From Lachnospiraceae bacterium (GTDB taxonomy: Bacteria; Bacillota; Clostridia; Lachnospirales; Lachnospiraceae), in the NCBI GenBank assembly GCA_017615545.1, contig JAFZZY010000028.1, forward strand, positions 1-64,000: a DNA stretch of 64,000 bases, written 5' to 3'. Shown here piece by piece: positions 9,294-19,300 of this stretch. Made by a program: the position numbers and the translations under genes. The notes below the pieces were generated by a model. That model saw only the letters and a program-made list of their open reading frames with translations. It did no database searches and was not told where the DNA came from. The stretch's first letter is position 1; each line of letters begins with the position of its first letter.

Positions 9294-10982
9294 TCAGGTA
9301 TCGTATTCAATATTGATCCTATCCAGTGTATCCGGCATAAACTGCAACGTATTCTGACGTTTTTCCGCTGTAATGTCTGCCGATGTATCAATAGACGTAA
9401 CGGTTTCATTGATCACATTATACAATTCCAGGATCTGTTCTTTCGTCACGCCGTCGACCTTAAACTTCGGCACATACTGATGCAATGCAGCTCTGCCCAA
9501 CTCTAAAAGCTCCAGACGAACGATCTCACTTTCATTCTCATCTACTGCAACGGTATTGATCAAATCCGACAGATTGGAAAACAGAGGCAAATAAGAGCCT
9601 TTGTCACTGCCTTCCCTGATGTTCATCGTAATATCACGATAAAATAGGCCGATGTTTAAGTAGACCTCTGCCATCACTCTGTTTTCGTAGTTCTCTGCGG
9701 CATAATCGATCACATCCTGAAACCACTCGATCGAGAATTTGGACCGGGTGATCTGATTTGAGGTTCCGTCGTCATAATAATACCAATACAGTTTTCCGAT
9801 CTCAAAACAGAGTTTTGTGTAATCTTCCCGGTTTTCCGTTAACGTCCGCATGTTGCTTTTTACGAGTTTCTCCAGCAGTTTTGATTCCTCAACGGAAAAT
9901 ACCGCATCGTTATCTTTAAACGTCTGGATCAGCCCCAAATAGGCATCTATACGCCCCGACATATTGGCTATCTCAATGCTGTCACGATACAGTTCGATCT
10001 TATCTTCATACTGTGAACTTTTTTCAGCCTCGCGGATTTTACGGAGGTAGTTCTCTTCTGCCTTATTTCCGGCCATACCCCTGAATACAAACCCGGCGAT
10101 CAAAAGCAACAGGGAAAGACCCATCGTGATCGAAAACAGCACCAATTTACGTTTTTGGCGTTTCCGATACAACGGTTCGATCCGCTGATAGTTCTCAAGA
10201 TCATATTGCAATTCTGCGCAACTCTGATAGCGCTGTTCCGGAAGGTAATTTGTACACTTCCGAATGATCGAATCCAGTCCCCGGGACAGCGCCGGGTTTT
10301 TTTCACGAATGGAGAGAACATTGTTAAGCACATTACGGGTCGGATCCACATTGGTCAACAAATAGTACAATGTCACGCCCAAAGAATAAATATCCGTTCT
10401 GGCATCCGTTCTGCCTAGGCTCGTGCCCATGTACTGTTCCGGGGCTGCATAACCCTTCGTACCGATGTTGGTCGTCTCTCCGGCATTCGTCTCATAGTTT
10501 TTTACGGTTCCGAAGTCGATCACCGTAATATTTCCATCCGGTCGAAGCATGATGTTCGCCGGTTTTAAATCTCTATAAATGATCGCAGGATTTCTGGAAT
10601 GAAGATATCCGAATACGTCGCAAAGCTGCTTAGCCCACTTGACCACATATTCCTCCGGCTGTGCCCCGGTCTCTTCAATGATCTTATCCAGGGAACGGCC
10701 TTCAATATAATCCATTACGATCAGATAACTGTCTTCATCATCGATAACATCCACTATGCTGGGCAAATACGGATGTTTCAGTTTTTTGAGTGTATTGATC
10801 TCATTCATGAGACCCGTCGTGACAAAATCCATGTCGACCGACGGGTCCTTACGGACTTCTTTAATGGCCCAGGTCTTGTTGGCTTTTTCGTTAATAGCCA
10901 TATATACGACACTCATTCCGCCATGACCGATCTCGCTGAGTATCTTATATTTTCCGTCTACGATCGAACCTATTGCCAACAT
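9294..10982 (-). CDS. Membrane Ser/Thr protein kinase (PknB-type catalytic domain, no PASTA repeats)
   Basis: 562 residues. The kinase domain (about 10-270) has a glycine loop GHGGMS (19-24), Lys41 in WAIKEV, catalytic Asp138 in YRDLKPAN (Tyr replaces the usual His), Asp156 in DFG and an APEQY motif. All key residues are present. One membrane helix at about 283-308 leads to an outer region of about 250 residues that lacks PASTA repeats and looks helical. The PP2C phosphatase gene lies 17 bases upstream and the FHA gene beyond it, forming a kinase-phosphatase-reader set inside the tad operon. Likely phosphorylates pilus or adhesion components. Confidence 0.9.
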   Translation of the reverse strand: MLAIGSIVDGKYKILSEIGHGGMSVVYMAINEKANKTWAIKEVRKDPSVDMDFVTTGLMNEINTLKKLKHPYLPSIVDVIDDEDSYLIVMDYIEGRSLDKIIEETGAQPEEYVVKWAKQLCDVFGYLHSRNPAIIYRDLKPANIMLRPDGNITVIDFGTVKNYETNAGETTNIGTKGYAAPEQYMGTSLGRTDARTDIYSLGVTLYYLLTNVDPTRNVLNNVLSIREKNPALSRGLDSIIRKCTNYLPEQRYQSCAELQYDLENYQRIEPLYRKRQKRKLVLFSITMGLSLLLLIAGFVFRGMAGNKAEENYLRKIREAEKSSQYEDKIELYRDSIEIANMSGRIDAYLGLIQTFKDNDAVFSVEESKLLEKLVKSNMRTLTENREDYTKLCFEIGKLYWYYYDDGTSNQITRSKFSIEWFQDVIDYAAENYENRVMAEVYLNIGLFYRDITMNIREGSDKGSYLPLFSNLSDLINTVAVDENESEIVRLELLELGRAALHQYVPKFKVDGVTKEQILELYNVINETVTSIDTSADITAEKRQNTLQFMPDTLDRINIEYDT

Positions 10983-10999
10983 AACTGTACCTAAACCAC

Positions 11000-11767
11000 T
11001 TAAAACGTTTTTATGGAAACGACGGTAATATTATCTCGTTCCTGTCTTTCTTTGTTCCAATCTATCAAAACCTGCATGTTTTGACGTAGCTGCTCTACGT
11101 CATTCACCGAATACGGACTTAGTTTCTCGTATATCTCATCTTCTGTGACCTCGTGGCGGAAACCGTCACTGCACAACATATACACGGCATTTTGCTTCGC
11201 CTCTCCGAAAACGAACTCCGGAACGACCGTTTCCGAGGCCCCGATGCACTGTAGGAGCACACTTCTTCTGGGATCCGTCTCCGCCTGTTCCGGCGTCAGG
11301 CGTCCCAATTCAACTTCCCTCGCCACCAACGTCTGGTCCTTCGTCAGAACGACCAGGTCGCCGGCGATCTCGTAAGCTCTCGTATCTCCGACATTGACAA
11401 TATAATACTTTTGGTCCGTCAACAGGATTGCCGTCAATGTGGTCCCCAGGCTCACTCCGCACTGCGACCCGTAGGTCATGATCTTACGATTATACTCTGT
11501 GACCAGTCGGGTCCAGTCATTTCGAATCGAATTTTCCGGCAGGCCTTTTTTGATCAGTCCGGTCAATTCCTCGTCCGCCCATCGGTTGAACGCAGCCACG
11601 ACGGTAGCACTGGCCACCTCGCCTCTGGACAGGCCGCCCATTCCATCGCATAAAATGGCAAAAACCACCGATCCGATCGATGATTTATATGCCCTGATAC
11701 TATATGCGTCTTGATTTGTGTCTTTGGTTAATCCTATATCCGTAAGCGCAGAGACTAAATAATTCAT
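11000..11767 (-). CDS. PP2C-family protein phosphatase (PrpC/Stp-like)
   Basis: 255 residues, the normal size of bacterial PP2C enzymes that reverse Ser/Thr kinase signalling with Mn/Mg. Metal-binding motifs are visible: NQD (18-20), CDGMGG (40-45), the GDTRAY strand, CSDGF and the C-terminal RDNITVV. No membrane segment is seen, so it should be cytoplasmic. It lies directly upstream of the kinase gene in the same operon, the typical pairing. Confidence 0.93.
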   Translation of the reverse strand: MNYLVSALTDIGLTKDTNQDAYSIRAYKSSIGSVVFAILCDGMGGLSRGEVASATVVAAFNRWADEELTGLIKKGLPENSIRNDWTRLVTEYNRKIMTYGSQCGVSLGTTLTAILLTDQKYYIVNVGDTRAYEIAGDLVVLTKDQTLVAREVELGRLTPEQAETDPRRSVLLQCIGASETVVPEFVFGEAKQNAVYMLCSDGFRHEVTEDEIYEKLSPYSVNDVEQLRQNMQVLIDWNKERQERDNITVVSIKTF

Positions 11768-11802
11768 TTATGCACCATTATCCTTTATGCGTATATGGAT
11801 GT

Positions 11803-13311
11803 TTAGCCGGTGATCTCTACATCAAATTCATCATCTGCAAAGGAGATCAAATCTCCGGAAGCCAGTTTGACCTCATCACTGCTGATCAGCATGCGGCCGT
11901 TCAGGTACGTGTGATTTGTCGAATTTGTATCCGCTAAATAGAAATCACCCTGTTTCTGGTTTATCGTGGCATGACTGCGGCTGATAGCGGCATTATCCCC
12001 GATAAACAGATCCACACAGCTTCTCTCTTTTCCAATACGGAAGGAGGGTTTATTGATCACTACACGCTCTCGGGTCTTCCTGCGGATCAAAACGCAGGCC
12101 TTCGCTGCAGTGCCATATCCGCCGGAAAGCACGGTCGTTTCGCCGGCATTAAAAGCTCCTAATACGGTCGTCTCACCGAAATTCGCGGAGGACGCAGAAG
12201 CAGCCGGCTGTTTTGCCTGCGATGTTTCGTATGTTTTAACGGAAGGGGTGGAAACGCTGCCGGAACCGGATACAGACGAAGCTGCAACCTTGTCGGCTTT
12301 CGGTGCCGGATCTGCCAATTCATTCGGAACGACCGTGATAGTATCTACACGATCTACGCCGGGAATGTCAAACAACTCCGTGGAGTTCTTCTTCATGTTC
12401 CCTTTCTTCTTTTCCTTAACCTTCTTTTCTTTCGGTTGTTTCTGGAACGCAGGATCATTCTTCTGCGCTTTGTATTTCGCCATGTTTTCTTTACTGTAAT
12501 GCATCATTACATAAAACAGGCTGATCTTTTTCTCCGCAGGGTCGGAAGACACTGCCTGAGGAGCAACACTCTGAGCCGATGCGGGTGCTGACTTTGAAGC
12601 CGGTACTTCACGCGAAGGAGCAGCAGCACTCGTCTGAGCTCTCGAAGCCGCCTGCGGCTGCGGAACAGGGGGAACCCCAACGATCACTCCGGTACCGGAG
12701 ACTTTTGCAGAGGGCGCTTCTTTTCTGGCAACCGCCTTTGCAGGAGCCGCGGCTGTCTCGTTGGAAAGGATATTGATGAAGTTCTTGAAATCGCTGAGAG
12801 AGATCTGATCCGAAGCGTTCAGATGGGTCAGCAATTTTGCCACATAATCACAGTTCTCGTCCGTATCAAACTGAAGCATCGAGATCATGTCACGCAAAAA
12901 CTTTTGAAAGTCGTCACTCTCAAAGGAACGGCAAACAAAAGGCAGGCAGATCAGGTGCGTTTCACCGGTCTTGTTATCAACAAAGATATATCTGGAATCC
13001 AAGATGACAGCGCCCAGATCGATCATGTATCCGTCTACCGAAGTCATTCCTGTCACGATCCCGTTCAGGAGATTCAACAACTTCTTACGAGTAACGACTC
13101 CCTGTAAATACATCTCCGCCGTGATCTGCGTTGAAATGTTGTATTTTACGTACTTTTTGTCGTCCATCTGAGTAAACAGAAGCGGCGCCAAGCCCGGGAT
13201 CTTGCTATTATTCGTCAACATCTGCATGCTGACGGGATCGATCTGATCATGTGCTTCTATCTCACACACAAGATAGCTGTTTAACTCTTGATTTTCCAGT
13301 CTGAATATCAT
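11803..13311 (-). CDS. FHA-domain protein with DUF6382-like N-terminus
   Basis: 502 residues. The N-terminal domain (about 1-190) resembles an uncharacterised Clostridia domain that I associate with DUF6382. Then comes a low-complexity Ala/Pro/Ser linker with a basic stretch (KEKKVKEKKKGNMKKN), and a C-terminal FHA domain (about 410-500) with SFRIGKERSCVD, ISRSHATI and NSTNHTYLNG, which bind phosphothreonine. The linker contains FGETTVLGAF and AGETTVLSGG, possible target threonines for the co-encoded kinase. Probably the phospho-reader that links kinase output to the pilus machinery. Confidence 0.85.
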   Translation of the reverse strand: MIFRLENQELNSYLVCEIEAHDQIDPVSMQMLTNNSKIPGLAPLLFTQMDDKKYVKYNISTQITAEMYLQGVVTRKKLLNLLNGIVTGMTSVDGYMIDLGAVILDSRYIFVDNKTGETHLICLPFVCRSFESDDFQKFLRDMISMLQFDTDENCDYVAKLLTHLNASDQISLSDFKNFINILSNETAAAPAKAVARKEAPSAKVSGTGVIVGVPPVPQPQAASRAQTSAAAPSREVPASKSAPASAQSVAPQAVSSDPAEKKISLFYVMMHYSKENMAKYKAQKNDPAFQKQPKEKKVKEKKKGNMKKNSTELFDIPGVDRVDTITVVPNELADPAPKADKVAASSVSGSGSVSTPSVKTYETSQAKQPAASASSANFGETTVLGAFNAGETTVLSGGYGTAAKACVLIRRKTRERVVINKPSFRIGKERSCVDLFIGDNAAISRSHATINQKQGDFYLADTNSTNHTYLNGRMLISSDEVKLASGDLISFADDEFDVEITG

Positions 13312-13332
13312 AATGAATCTCCTTCAAAAAAC

Positions 13333-14658
13333 TTAATTGCTGCTATATAACCGAATCAAATTCCACTCGGTGCGTTTTTTCACCGCTGCGCTTCCATATC
13401 TCGAGAACACTTTGGCATCATCAAAGGAATACGGGATAACTACTTCGCAATCCGTGTTGATATAGCCCCACTTTTCTCCATTATACACCGGTGCAAATCC
13501 CAATGCAAACGATTTTGCCTCCTTGTACAGAGGACGGATAGCGATCTCGTAGTTATTCTTGGGATCTATGAAGCCCCAAAGATCGTTTTCCCTCACAGCT
13601 ACATATTCGTCCGAAGACGCCGGAAGAGCGATCTCATCATAGCCGGTCTGCGTCAGACGTTTGCCGGTCAGATCGACCAGATAATATTTGCCGCCTTCTT
13701 TTACAATGATAGAAGGAAACAAAGAGCAATAATAATTCGAGTCCATCACGACCTCATCGTAGATGTAATCCGTGATCTGGTTGAAATCCGGATCGATCAA
13801 CGCCCATTTTCCGTCTTTCTTTACAGCCGCAACATTCCGGAAAAAGCAACTTGCATCTTGAAACTCTTCCCCGTGTTCTTCATAATCCCGGTTAATATAC
13901 ACAAATCTATTGCCCTTTTTCGCCGGTGCCCATCCGGAGCCAAACCCGCGAAGTTCATTATACTTGAAGTATACCGGAATCTTTTTTTCACATTTGCTGT
14001 TTCCGAAGTAATACTCGCCGTCCAGTTTTACCGGAAGCACTTTTTCGTTCGGATCATATACGCCCAGATCATCATAGCGCGCCTGGATCTTACGTTTCGC
14101 TTTGCTGTCGACCAGGCCGACCTTTCCCTTGGAAACGATCTTCAGATAGCCTTGATCGCCGAAATAATACCAATCACCGACCTCTTCTGCCAAAAGCAAT
14201 ACATCGTAGTAGCGCGTTTTAAAATCAGCCAGATAACCGGCAAAGGGTTCCTGATCCCTAAGTGATTCAGGCAGTGCTTTCAGAACGCCGCCCATCTCGC
14301 TTATCATATCTCTGGACACGTAATAATCGATCAAATGAATGTAGGCCTCCTCTTTCAGAGGTTCCATCTTGATCGCTTTATTACATCTTTTTACGAATTC
14401 TTCCGTTTTCTTCAAGTTCAGATACATATCTGCCACTTTAACGGTCAGGGAATAGTCGTTCGGTGAAAGTTCAAGCGCCTTATCATAAAATTGCAAAGCA
14501 TCTACATAAATACCCTGCTCTTCTAAAATGGCCGCTTTTTCCATGTATTTTCTATACTCGGCCGTGCTGTCATTTTCGCCTTTAAACGCCAGGAACCAAC
14601 TGAGTCCAACGCAAATGACCATCGCACATAGCACGAGATATGCATTACTTTTACTCAT
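13333..14658 (-). CDS. Membrane-anchored TPR and WG-repeat protein
   Basis: 441 residues. An N-terminal membrane helix (YLVLCAMVICVGLSWFLAF) is followed by TPR-like helices (about 30-135) and then beta-rich WG repeats, for example GKWALIDPDFNQITDYIYDE, DLWGFIDPKNNYEIAI and EKWGYINTDCEVVIPYSFDD. WG repeats usually form surface-exposed propeller-like modules; no enzymatic role is known. It sits between the prepilin peptidase (3-base gap) and FHA genes, so it may be an accessory scaffold of the pilus. Confidence 0.8.
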   Translation of the reverse strand: MSKSNAYLVLCAMVICVGLSWFLAFKGENDSTAEYRKYMEKAAILEEQGIYVDALQFYDKALELSPNDYSLTVKVADMYLNLKKTEEFVKRCNKAIKMEPLKEEAYIHLIDYYVSRDMISEMGGVLKALPESLRDQEPFAGYLADFKTRYYDVLLLAEEVGDWYYFGDQGYLKIVSKGKVGLVDSKAKRKIQARYDDLGVYDPNEKVLPVKLDGEYYFGNSKCEKKIPVYFKYNELRGFGSGWAPAKKGNRFVYINRDYEEHGEEFQDASCFFRNVAAVKKDGKWALIDPDFNQITDYIYDEVVMDSNYYCSLFPSIIVKEGGKYYLVDLTGKRLTQTGYDEIALPASSDEYVAVRENDLWGFIDPKNNYEIAIRPLYKEAKSFALGFAPVYNGEKWGYINTDCEVVIPYSFDDAKVFSRYGSAAVKKRTEWNLIRLYSSN

Positions 14659-14661
14659 GGA

Positions 14662-15384
14662 CTACATTAACCCCCTTACGCGTAACAAAAATACCGCAGC
14701 AACTCCAAAGAAGGCAAACGGAGCCATCGGCACCGAATCCTTTAAGGATGCTTTCCGGGTCAGCAACAAGACCGCTCCGGCTATGGCCGCCGAAAAAATT
14801 GCAAAAAACATGGTGTTGATGATCTCACGACTGCCAACATACGCTCCGATCGCCAGGTACATCTTGACATCTCCCATGCCAACGCCTTTTCGTGAAATGA
14901 CCATGGCCACAAACATAATGCCGCCGCCGATCAGGGCTCCCAGCGCGGTAACTCCGAGAATGGACTTCCACATACTGAAATCCTGGAACAGATTGATAAT
15001 GATGAACACCAAAAGGATCAGAAAGAGTGCTGCCACGATCTTATTCGGTATTTTTTTCTCGCGGATATCTACGACAGCGCACAAAAACGTTCCCCAGTAG
15101 ATCGTCACCCAACGCATTGGAGTCATCAAATGATCAAAATCATTTTTATACACATACGGAGCAGTGATGACAAGCAGGGCTGCCAGTGCAACGACCGTTG
15201 CGATCAGCACCTTGATGTTTTTCTTCCAAAACGACTCTTTTTTCTCTTCTTCCTTTTTCTCTTCTTCTTTATTCTCTTCTTCTTCTTTCTCTTCAACTTT
15301 CGCCGGATAGCGATATGCGAGATACATAAAGGAGGCTACCAGCAGAACCGCCGAATATGCTAAATATATGATCAACTGAAGCAT
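14662..15384 (-). CDS. Prepilin peptidase, A24 family (TadV/CpaA-like)
   Basis: 240 residues, polytopic membrane aspartyl protease that cleaves prepilin leaders. Both catalytic aspartates are visible: Asp106 in VVDIREKKIPN and Asp172 in GMGDVK. Compared with usual TadV proteins it has an additional N-terminal helix followed by a very acidic and basic tract (residues 31-50, nearly all Glu and Lys). Ribosome site AAAGGAGG precedes the ATG. Expected substrates are the Flp pilin and the TadE-like pseudopilins of this operon. Confidence 0.9.
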   Translation of the reverse strand: MLQLIIYLAYSAVLLVASFMYLAYRYPAKVEEKEEEENKEEEKKEEEKKESFWKKNIKVLIATVVALAALLVITAPYVYKNDFDHLMTPMRWVTIYWGTFLCAVVDIREKKIPNKIVAALFLILLVFIIINLFQDFSMWKSILGVTALGALIGGGIMFVAMVISRKGVGMGDVKMYLAIGAYVGSREIINTMFFAIFSAAIAGAVLLLTRKASLKDSVPMAPFAFFGVAAVFLLRVRGLM

Positions 15385-15396
15385 ATCTTCCTCCTT

Positions 15397-16293
15397 TTAC
15401 ATGCTTACATACAAAGGTTCGCGCTTTAACGCAGGCATCCATGCATACCTTTTATCATCATATGCATAGGAAACCGTCTTCGTATTCAAACCGGCCATTT
15501 CAAATCCGGGACCGGCGCTCGCACTGGACTCTCCATGATCACAAAGCCAAGCCGCGGTGCTGGCCGTCTGCTTGATCAAAAGTTTTTTCTCAAACAGACC
15601 AAAGGTCTCAACTTTTACTACATAAACCACAACGACATTGATCGTCTCACCATCATCCAGGAATGTGGAACAGCCGAAATTGACACCATCGAGTCCGTCA
15701 ACCACTCCCAGTTTCTTCAGTATGGCGTCCGCGGTCTCGTCCGGATCTCCGATGTTCCCGGCGATGTATTTGGGAAACAGCGCACGCGATACCGGCTGTG
15801 CGATCAAACGGGACATGGCCTGATGCCCTGCCTCCTGAATAAACATTTTACCCAGCGTTGTGATCAAGCCCTTAGGATCACTCAAGATACTTTTGAATGA
15901 CTCGCCGAACTGTTTCGCGATCGATATGGCTTGTTCCACATCGTCTCCCGCAGACTGCATAAGGTTCACATAACCCTGAACATCATCCGGGTTCGAATTA
16001 TTTCCGTAATCCTGCGCCGCACTGTTCGCCAAATCCGCAAAATCGAAGATTGACGATACGGTCTGATCCAGGTTATCCGCGCTCATGTTGTTACTTGACG
16101 CCAGTCCGACTTTACTGGCAATATAGTAATACTTACTCATTTCTTTCGCGACCTGGTCGATCGCATACTGTGTCATACTCTCGACCTTTGCTATCTTTGC
16201 CAACGAAATGATCGACATAAATGCAAACAGGAACAGCGAAAGACATACTGTTGTTTCAATCGATATAACACCATTTTCTCTTCTAAACTTCAT
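15397..16293 (-). CDS. TadE/TadF-like pseudopilin
   Basis: 298 residues. The start RRENGVISIETTVCLSLFLFAFM has the TadE-type pattern: short basic leader, Gly, then a hydrophobic helix carrying a Glu early on. The rest is a mostly helical outer domain with no recognised motif. Lies between the TadG-like and prepilin peptidase genes. Likely a minor pseudopilin for pilus initiation or stability. Confidence 0.75.
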   Translation of the reverse strand: MKFRRENGVISIETTVCLSLFLFAFMSIISLAKIAKVESMTQYAIDQVAKEMSKYYYIASKVGLASSNNMSADNLDQTVSSIFDFADLANSAAQDYGNNSNPDDVQGYVNLMQSAGDDVEQAISIAKQFGESFKSILSDPKGLITTLGKMFIQEAGHQAMSRLIAQPVSRALFPKYIAGNIGDPDETADAILKKLGVVDGLDGVNFGCSTFLDDGETINVVVVYVVKVETFGLFEKKLLIKQTASTAAWLCDHGESSASAGPGFEMAGLNTKTVSYAYDDKRYAWMPALKREPLYVSM

Positions 16294-16335
16294 ACATGCC
16301 CCTTATTGATTTGTCGGAAATCCGAGACTCCTCCA

Positions 16336-19300
16336 TCAATATCCCATAATTCCTTTGTAGTGAATGATCCTTTCTCCTGTACCAAGTTTGGTGAAATCCA
16401 GCCCATAGGTTGAATTACCATTGGAGTCCACTCCTGTCGAAACCGGAACATCCAAAAATGACGTTTTAACCTTAACGCTCGCGTCGATACCGATCATAGT
16501 CAAAGCCTCGGTGATATTAAAGCCATCCGCGCCGGGTCTGCTAGATACATTCAGCTGGATCAGATCCGCGCAACGCATCAGAATACCATCCTTATTGGCA
16601 ATCAAGCCAAGCATCATAAAAGTCTTCAGATATTCTTTGTACGACAAAGTAAAGGATGCTGCCAGAGAGGTTTTTCCGCTCGCGCCGGGAGTCTCAGCTG
16701 TCGGCATATCGATGCCACTCATACCACTCATATATTCACCGATCGCGCCGCTTACCTTTTCTTTCACCATATCTCCGCCTTCACTGATGATATCACTTAC
16801 CTTACCTTTAAGTTCTTCACCAAAGCTTGAGATCGCGCCATTGATCTTTTCGGTCAGCGCACCGCTGATCTTAGACATCACCGCATCTACCGACGAAGAG
16901 ATCTGTGCCATAACGCCTTCCTTAGCCGATGTATAGTACTCGTAAAGTTTACCGGCTAAGAAGTCTCTAGCAGAAACAGTCGCGCCATTGTCATCTACAA
17001 GCGTACCGGTCTGCAAATAATCAAACGCTGCATCCAGAGCAAGAGCAGCTGCCGAACCGTCCTGAGCGACAGCGCTTCTGGCGTCAGCCAAAGCGGTATC
17101 CAGTCGTTGACCGATATCCGCTTCCGTCAGATTGTAGTTCGTCTCACCCACCACCTGGACGATCAATCCTTCCAAAGTGGTTACGATCGCGCCTTCTACA
17201 CTCTCTTTTACACCATCAACGGTATTGGTGATATACTCTTCAACCTTTCCCTCCAACTGATCGATCTGGTCCATCGCCATGTTTTGAACCCAATCAAACG
17301 CGTAACCAACTGCTTCCGCGGCAATATCCTGAAATACTCTCTCTACTCCGTTAATTCCTAAAAACCACGTCGATGATGTTTTATAGACTACAACTTCTTC
17401 GCCCTGGCAGAGGTATACAACATCAACAATAGATTCTGCTAACGCCCAAGCGATCAGAATAACGGTCTGAACAAGAGGAACACCAAATCCGGTCCAGCCC
17501 GCGATAGCTGTCGCAGCTGTTAACGCCGGGGTACGGGTATAGCTGTTCGTCAATGCAAAGATACAGTTCAAAGCGAAACGAATACCCAAAATGACTCCTC
17601 TGGCTGCCAGAAGGTTACCATCGGATGTATCAAGGCCATACAGAAGATATTCTACTTCACTTCCGTAACGAGGATTCTGAGACATATCGTCACCGCTAAG
17701 CGACAGGGTGCTCGCATTCTTCATTCCAGTCGTTCCGCAACTGAACATTTCGGTCATATATTCTTCCAAATATACGTAATCCCGGGCATATTCTGCTATA
17801 TTTCCAAGCGAAGAAAGCAACGAGCCGACTGAATCAAGGTTTTTCGTAGCAGTATCAGCCATCTCGTTTTTATCCGAGGAAGGGGACTCTTCTTTATCAA
17901 ATGTATTACCGCCTCCCGCATCAACGCCACTTGCTATTGAACGAATAGCCTCTCGAATCTCCGGAGTCAATCCACCAGACACTATGTCTCCAGACGGATA
18001 ATCATTTGAAACCTCTGGCTCCTGATTGCTCCTTTCCACCATCTGGTCTCTGTTTCCTTCCGCCTCCGTCTGTTGTGCTTCATCTACATCGCCATGTGTA
18101 CACGTATTCTGCAGGTACTTATAGAACTCAAGCGTACTGTCGATCGTGGTCAATTCTGTCGCATTTGCATCAAATGTGATCGTATCATCGGAAGGTTCAA
18201 AGTGATCCGTTATGCACGAATCTGATATTTCCTGAATTTTATCATATGCCTCATCCAAAAAACCAGACGGGAGATGTTTATCCACCTTACGTACAAAGGT
18301 CGACCAGTAATTTACGTTCGTTGAATCAGCACAGATTAAGTAGTCATAATATTTTATTGTCTCAAGTTTTTCCTTGATTTTGGTTAAATGGTTTTTGTTC
18401 TGCTCCAGTTTTTCTTTCAGTTCATTAACAGCAGCCTCGTTTACATCACGAGCTGAATTCTTATAATCCGAATTCATCCCGCTCTTTATTTCGCTATCGC
18501 TCAACTGTCCAACCTTATTGCCCCAATCTTGGCGCAAAACATCCAGTTCAGCTGCCTTGTCGATAACTGCTTGCAAAGCTTCAACAGAATCTTCCAAAGC
18601 TGTAATCATCTCATTAAGATGTTTATAGTACGGATATATCGCATCACTTGCTGCCTTACCAGCATTTTTGACTCTTGTTGTCATTTGGTTCGGAACATTA
18701 TACCCGGCATTTTTCTCATATTCCATGTAGCACCACGTAACGTCCATCTGGAATCTGTTATAATACCACTCCAAAGTCTGTTCCATTTCGCTGCCATAGG
18801 AATTTGTTACTTTTATCTTTTCAGAGGTTCTTAAGTCTTCAGAAATTTGATCATACAAGTATATGTACTCAGTACATAAAAAGTTACCCAAAACCATCTT
18901 CGTTCCATCTTTTTTGACATAATTGGCAAGATAGTCAATAAAAGTTTTAAGCGAAGCATTATCATCAGGTTTATATGCATATGTACCCGACATTTCATTA
19001 ACTTGTTTTTCACAATCCGTATAGTACTTTTTGGCTATCCAATCCATAGCCGCTATCATTGTCTCATCATTGTAGTTTGAGGTCAATATCCCATTTATGT
19101 CGGATCTCAAATCAGCATAATTAGAAGGTTTTTTTGTATGCCAATATCCCTGGTCTATACCTCGATAGGTCTTAAGGTCATAATTAGTTTTGAATAGATG
19201 AGCTCTATATAAGACTTCTTCTACAGGAATGAGGCCCTCATCTCCTAAAGTATTAGGCGACTGAATACCTAAGATAAATCCTGTCATTTCTTTCAACTTA

